Assembly: GCA_017396125.1 (NCBI GenBank)
Contig: JAFQMX010000057.1
Coordinates: forward strand, 1-40,646
Length of the DNA stretch: 40,646 nucleotides
Origin: Clostridia bacterium
GTDB lineage: Bacteria > Bacillota > Clostridia > Christensenellales > Pumilibacteraceae
Direction: 5' to 3'
The translations under genes and the position numbers were made by a program. This document shows, in pieces, positions 36,451 through 40,646 of the stretch (position 1 is its first letter; each line of letters starts with the position of its first letter). The notes under the pieces were generated by a model that had not been told where the DNA came from, searched no databases, and saw nothing but the letters and a program-made list of their open reading frames with translations.

Positions 36451-36648
36451 ATGATGATAGATCCACCTATTGACAAGCTCGTAGACAATATCGGATGCAA
36501 GTACGCGCTTGTATGCTTAGTTTCCAGACGCACTAGATTTTTGTTGGACAAAAAGCCTGATATGCTCAATTCTTCGGGCGATACCGCGGTATCCTACGCA
36601 GCAAAGGAAATTTATACCAACAAGGTTAGACTCGCTTACGAGGATTAA
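36451..36648 (+). CDS. rpoZ: RNA polymerase omega subunit
   Basis: A 65-residue protein matching the short Firmicutes omega: PPIDKLVDNIGCKYALVCLVSRRTR in part, then SSGDTAVSYAAKEIYTNKV and a short tail. It helps assemble and stabilise RNA polymerase through the beta-prime subunit. It starts with two consecutive methionines; AAGGAGG lies about ten bases upstream. The stop overlaps the ribosome binding site of coaBC. Confidence 0.93.
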   Translation: MMIDPPIDKLVDNIGCKYALVCLVSRRTRFLLDKKPDMLNSSGDTAVSYAAKEIYTNKVRLAYED

Positions 36649-36659
36649 GGAGTAGCTGA

Positions 36660-37844
36660 TTGAATCTCAAGGGAAAATGCGTAGCCTTTGGGGTGACGGG
36701 AGGAATTGCCGTATACAAGGCTTGTGACGCGGTTAGTACGCTGGTAAAAGCGGGCGCTGACGTGCACGTTGTTATGACGGAAAATGCAAAAGAATTCGTT
36801 TCGCCACTCACTTTCGAAACGCTTACAAAAAACAAGGTTATATCCCTCACTTTTGACAAAGACAGGAAATGGGAAGTAGAGCACATAGCGTTGGCAAAAA
36901 AAGCCGACGTTTTTGTCGTTGCTCCGTGTACGGCTAACGTGGTGGGAAAACTTGCGTCGGGTATTGCAGACGATTTTCTTACGACCACGCTTATGGCGTT
37001 CGAAAAACCAAAGATTATTGCGCCTGCGATGAATACGGCAATGTACCATAACCCTGCGTTTATAGCCAATCGCAAAACTTTGTCCGAGCGCGGATATTCC
37101 TTTGTGGACGCGGTAAGTGGACGACTTGCTTGCGGTGACGTGGGCGACGGTAAGCTTGCGGAAACCTCGAAAATTATTAGCGCAATTGAGGACGCGCTTT
37201 TTCCAAAAAGAGATTTGATGGGCAAAAAGGTAGTAATTGCTGTGGGTTCTACGCGCACCTATCTTGATCCCGTGAGATTCGTTACTAATTCCTCCAGCGG
37301 AAAAATGGGCAAAGCGTTGGCGGAAGAGGCAATTTCACGCGGGGCGGAGGTTACGCTTGTCAAGGGCTTCGTTTCGGTAGAGATGCCAAAAGAAGCAAAT
37401 GTCGTTTCAGTCAAAACCACTATCGAGATGTGCCAAGCGGTTATGACCGAGGCAAAAGACGCAGATTATTTGATAATGGCCGCTGCGCCTTCGGATTACA
37501 CCGTGGAGGCGTTTGAGCAAAAAATTAAGAGCACCGAGTTCGAAATTAAATTTACGAAAACCGTGGATATAGCAGCGGAATTTGGCAAGGAAAAGGGCAA
37601 GACCAAGCTCGTGGTTTTTGCTGCCGAAACCGAGAATTTGATAGAAAACGCAAGGGCGAAAATGCTCAAGAAAAATGCTGACATGGTTGTTGCAAACGAC
37701 GTGACGAGAGAGGGCTCGGGATTTAACGTGGATACCAATATCGTTACGTTGATAACTGCCAGCGAGCTGAGTGAATATTCGCTAATGACAAAACGCAAGG
37801 TGGCGGAAGTTATTTTTGATACCGCCCAAAAAATAGATTTATGA
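36660..37844 (+). CDS. coaBC: Bifunctional phosphopantothenoylcysteine decarboxylase/phosphopantothenate-cysteine ligase
   Basis: A 394-residue coenzyme A enzyme. The N-terminal CoaC flavoprotein domain has GGIAVYKACD, the catalytic histidine in EHIALAKKAD, PAMNTAMYHN and GRLACGDVGDGKLAE. The C-terminal CoaB ligase has the DPVRF element, NSSSGKMG with the catalytic asparagine, and a QKIKS lysine segment. AAAPSDYT stands where AAVADYRP is usual, a mild divergence. The start is TTG at 36660: TAAGGAG lies about seven bases before it, and the family sequence (LKGKxVAxGVTGGIAVYK) begins immediately after. The end overlaps priA by ATGA. Confidence 0.95.
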   Translation: MNLKGKCVAFGVTGGIAVYKACDAVSTLVKAGADVHVVMTENAKEFVSPLTFETLTKNKVISLTFDKDRKWEVEHIALAKKADVFVVAPCTANVVGKLASGIADDFLTTTLMAFEKPKIIAPAMNTAMYHNPAFIANRKTLSERGYSFVDAVSGRLACGDVGDGKLAETSKIISAIEDALFPKRDLMGKKVVIAVGSTRTYLDPVRFVTNSSSGKMGKALAEEAISRGAEVTLVKGFVSVEMPKEANVVSVKTTIEMCQAVMTEAKDADYLIMAAAPSDYTVEAFEQKIKSTEFEIKFTKTVDIAAEFGKEKGKTKLVVFAAETENLIENARAKMLKKNADMVVANDVTREGSGFNVDTNIVTLITASELSEYSLMTKRKVAEVIFDTAQKIDL

Positions 37845-40045
37845 TAGCGGAAGTTATCGTTGATATCAGCAACAGCGAGGTTGATAAGATATTCGATTAT
37901 CAATGCGACGACTCGCTGAAAGAGGGCCATCGCGTGCTTGTGCCGTTTGGCAAGCGCGAGATAGAGGGGTACGTGGTTGCGATAAAGGACACCACCGATT
38001 GCCCCGTGGAAAAATTGAAATCGGTTATTCGTCCGTTGGACGCCGAGCCGGTTATAATTGAAGAAGCGCTAAACCTTATGCGCTTTATGAAGAAGCGCTA
38101 TCACTTGCGCACCGTGGATGCATTGAGGCTGTTTTTGCCTGCTGAACTTCGCGGTGGAAAAGTAAAAGAATTAATAAAAAAAATCGCATATATATCTCCC
38201 GAGTTTGTGGGTAGGGAGATATTTTCCTTTATAAAGCCGTCTGCACACGCGCAGGTGGATGCGTACAACTTCGTTGCCGAGTCGGGAGAAGTTTCGTTGA
38301 CTGAACTAAACAAAGTTTGTTCTGCTGCAGCGGTACGTAATCTTATTGCTCGAAACGTAATTTTGGTGCGTAGTCAAGAGAGCAAGCGCACCCCGTACAA
38401 GCAGCTTTTTGAGGAGCAAAAGACGGTTACGCTGACACCCGCGCAAAAAAATGCGGTTGACGCTGTACGTAAACAAAAGAACAAAACTTTTTTGTTGCAC
38501 GGGGTTACGGGCAGTGGCAAAACCGAAGTTTATTTGTCGGTAATTTCCGAGGTAATAAACAGCGGAAAAACTGCAATTATGCTCGTGCCCGAAATTTCTC
38601 TCACTCCGCAAGTGCTCAAAAATTTCAGGAGCAGGTTTGGCGAAAACGTGGCAATTTTGCACAGCGGACTTTCGGCAGGCGAGAGATTTGACGAGTGGCG
38701 TAGACTGCTTAACGGAGAAGCAACGGTGGCTGTGGGCGCGCGCTCGGCCGTGTTTGCTCCGCTGAAAAATTTGGGAGTAATCATAGTTGACGAGGAGCAC
38801 GATTCCAGCTATTCGTCCGAAAGCAACCCGAGATATTTTACGCACGAAGTTGCAGAGTTCAGAAAAAGATACAACACTGATTGTAGCGTTATTCTTGGAA
38901 GCGCAACGCCGTCGGTGGACAGCTTCCGTCGCGCGCTGCTTGGCGAGTATACTTTGCTTTCGCTTCCCGATAGAGTAAATAAGCGCGAGCTTCCGCAAAT
39001 CAAAGTGATCAATATGAGCGAGGAGCTTTATCGCGGTAATTCTGGTCTGCTTTCCGCCGAAATGGAGAGTGAACTTCATAGGTGTATGGAGGCGAACGAG
39101 CAGGCAATAATTTTTATTAACCGCCGTGGATATTCTTCGTTTTTGCGTTGTCAAAAGTGTGGATACGTTGCCAAATGTGAGCGCTGTGACGTTTCGCTAG
39201 TGTATCACAAAGAAGAAAGCGGCGACGTGCTCAAGTGCCATTATTGTGGCAATAGGTATTCTTTGCCGACGGTATGCCCCGAGTGCGGTGCGAGCAGTAT
39301 GCGTCGAGGTTACGTGGGAACTCAGCAAGTTGCGGAGCTTTTGCAAAACCTTTTTCCGGGCAAAAAGGTTTTGAGAATGGATAACGACACCACGCAAGGC
39401 AAGGACGCTCATCTCGATATAATTACAAAGTTTCAAAAAGGCGAAGCGTCAATACTTGTAGGAACCCAAATGATTGCAAAGGGACACGATTTTCCTAACG
39501 TGACTTTTGTGGGAATAGTGGATGCGGACATGAGTTTGCATTTTGCTGATTTTCGTAGCGCTGAGCGTACCTACCAGCTTATTACGCAGGTTTCGGGACG
39601 CGCGGGTAGAGACGTAAAACCGGGCAAAGTGGTTTTGCAAACTTACGCGCCTAATAATTACGTGTATAGATACGCAATAAAAGGCGATTATCGTGGGTTT
39701 TACGACAAGGAAATTAACCTTAGGGAAGTAACGAAGTTTCCACCGTTTTCCGTCATCGTCAGAGTGCTGGTTTCAGGCGAGGACGAAAACCTTGCGGCGA
39801 CCGCGCTGAAAAATATTTTTTCCGCGATCAAGGATTTGAGCGAAAAGCACCAAGACGATTTTTATTACTTGTCGTATATGTGGTCGCCGGTAAAAAAGAT
39901 AAAAAGTCACAAGCGTATGCAGGCGCTTATGCGCTTAAAGCCTAATTGCGACGGCTTGATAGAAAAAATTTACGCAATTGTGGACGAGCATCTGGACAGC
40001 AGACTCAACATTTTCGTCGAACTTAATCCAAATAATTTAGGCTAA
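37841..40045 (+). CDS. priA: Primosomal replication restart helicase PriA
   Basis: A 734-residue superfamily 2 helicase. The N-terminal DNA-binding domain (about 1-105) is followed by a winged helix and the helicase core with Walker A GVTGSGKT at 221-228 and the DEEH box (VDEEHDSSY). A zinc module of eight cysteines (CxxC four times, between CQKCG and CPECG) is inserted in the core, and a C-terminal domain completes it. It loads the replicative helicase at stalled forks. It overlaps coaBC by four bases, and def begins 13 bases after it, a conserved Firmicutes order. Confidence 0.97.
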   Translation: MIAEVIVDISNSEVDKIFDYQCDDSLKEGHRVLVPFGKREIEGYVVAIKDTTDCPVEKLKSVIRPLDAEPVIIEEALNLMRFMKKRYHLRTVDALRLFLPAELRGGKVKELIKKIAYISPEFVGREIFSFIKPSAHAQVDAYNFVAESGEVSLTELNKVCSAAAVRNLIARNVILVRSQESKRTPYKQLFEEQKTVTLTPAQKNAVDAVRKQKNKTFLLHGVTGSGKTEVYLSVISEVINSGKTAIMLVPEISLTPQVLKNFRSRFGENVAILHSGLSAGERFDEWRRLLNGEATVAVGARSAVFAPLKNLGVIIVDEEHDSSYSSESNPRYFTHEVAEFRKRYNTDCSVILGSATPSVDSFRRALLGEYTLLSLPDRVNKRELPQIKVINMSEELYRGNSGLLSAEMESELHRCMEANEQAIIFINRRGYSSFLRCQKCGYVAKCERCDVSLVYHKEESGDVLKCHYCGNRYSLPTVCPECGASSMRRGYVGTQQVAELLQNLFPGKKVLRMDNDTTQGKDAHLDIITKFQKGEASILVGTQMIAKGHDFPNVTFVGIVDADMSLHFADFRSAERTYQLITQVSGRAGRDVKPGKVVLQTYAPNNYVYRYAIKGDYRGFYDKEINLREVTKFPPFSVIVRVLVSGEDENLAATALKNIFSAIKDLSEKHQDDFYYLSYMWSPVKKIKSHKRMQALMRLKPNCDGLIEKIYAIVDEHLDSRLNIFVELNPNNLG

Positions 40046-40058
40046 AAGGAGTTTTTTT

Positions 40059-40505
40059 ATGGCACTCAGAAATATTATCGTAGAAGGTGATGACCTTTTG
40101 AGAGAGCGCTCGAGAGAGGTTACGGTTTTTGACGACAGACTGTCGCTACTAATTGACGATATGGTCGAAACTATGTTTGATGCTGACGGAGTAGGACTCG
40201 CTGCACCGCAAATCAGCATACTGAAAAGAGTTTGCGTAGTGTGTACCGACGGTCAAAAAATTTACGAGCTCATCAATCCCGAAGTGCTGGAAAGCTCGGG
40301 CGAGCAAGAGGGCTACGAGGGATGTCTTAGCGTTCCTGGAGCAAGAGGATTGGTAAAAAGACCTACCTACCTCAAAGTTAAGAGCAAAGATCGCAAGGGC
40401 AACGACGTTATATTTGAAGTTAGAGATTTTGAAGCGGTGGCATTTTGTCATGAAATGGATCACCTCGACGGAATTTTGTTTATAGACAAAATGGAGAGAC
40501 AATGA
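40059..40505 (+). CDS. def: Peptide deformylase
   Basis: A 148-residue metalloenzyme removing the N-formyl group from new proteins. All three motifs are present: [15 protein letters not shown] with metal ligand C89, and HEMDH (H131, E132, H135). The length is typical of short type 1 enzymes. AAAAGGAG lies about ten bases before ATG. The stop overlaps the fmt start by ATGA, pairing the deformylase with the formyltransferase. Confidence 0.97.
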   Translation: MALRNIIVEGDDLLRERSREVTVFDDRLSLLIDDMVETMFDADGVGLAAPQISILKRVCVVCTDGQKIYELINPEVLESSGEQEGYEGCLSVPGARGLVKRPTYLKVKSKDRKGNDVIFEVRDFEAVAFCHEMDHLDGILFIDKMERQ

Positions 40506-40646
40506 GAGTAGTTTTTTTGGGAACTCCGGATTTTGCGGTGGGCGTATTAAGGGCTCTTTGTCAGTCCAAGCACACTGTGCTTGCCGTAGTTGCACAGCCG
40601 GATAGAGCCAAGGATCGCACGGGACATCCTTTGCCTGTTGCAACTA
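40502..40646 (+). CDS. fmt: Methionyl-tRNA formyltransferase, N-terminal end (3' partial)
   Basis: The first 48 residues read [19 protein letters not shown], then an [12 protein letters not shown] segment. This is the start of Fmt, whose formyl-THF-binding Rossmann domain begins with the same RxVFxGTPxFA motif. It formylates Met-tRNA for initiation. The ATG overlaps the def stop (ATGA). The catalytic SLLP and active-site region lie beyond the window edge. Confidence 0.93.
   Translation, partial: MRVVFLGTPDFAVGVLRALCQSKHTVLAVVAQPDRAKDRTGHPLPVAT

Overview
The window looks like chromosomal core sequence from a low-GC, Gram-positive, probably endospore-forming bacterium of the Clostridia type; I cannot name a genus. 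The clues are the mcsB-clpC stress pair, a long-form hibernation factor, Rex, a full-length sporulation sigma factor SigK, HrcA with a CIRCE operator, PcrA with its C-terminal RNA-polymerase-binding module, and dense +1/+4 overlapped operons with AGGAGG-type ribosome binding sites. I found no insertion sequence, phage, CRISPR array, tRNA or rRNA.

Layout: (1) 1-3455, protein quality control and ribosome hibernation: the end of mcsB, clpC, then hpf with its own promoter and terminator. (2) 3437-7077, glycolysis and redox: pgi and pgk, then rex behind a strong promoter preceded by five 13-bp repeat units. (3) 7156-8313, sigK and the RNase P RNA gene with its own promoter and terminator. (4) 8496-15752, one very large membrane glycan synthase of the cyclic beta-1,2-glucan synthase type (GT84 plus GH94 modules). 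(5) 15865-18510, rarA, then on the minus strand a GDPD-family phosphodiesterase followed by a GtrA-family membrane protein, convergent with rarA across a bidirectional terminator. (6) 18670-26380, lepA-hemW, then the CIRCE-controlled hrcA-grpE-dnaK-dnaJ heat-shock operon. (7) 26392-30082, prmA-rsmE-mtaB-HIT (translation-apparatus modification, ATGA-coupled) and the small gene rpsU. (8) 30199-34898, an unrecognised 139-residue protein, then pcrA-ligA. (9) 34895-40646, yicC-gmk-rpoZ-coaBC-priA-def-fmt, cut off inside fmt.

Most of the window is housekeeping. The features most worth a second look are regulatory or architectural: the ATCGAT array at exact 13-bp spacing upstream of rex, a promoter placed so close to lepA that its mRNA should be leaderless, the giant glucan synthase-like protein in a Gram-positive setting, extra symmetric DNA elements in the hrcA promoter, and promoters whose -35 box contains the stop codon of the gene before. 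I see no convincing wholly new multigene system.
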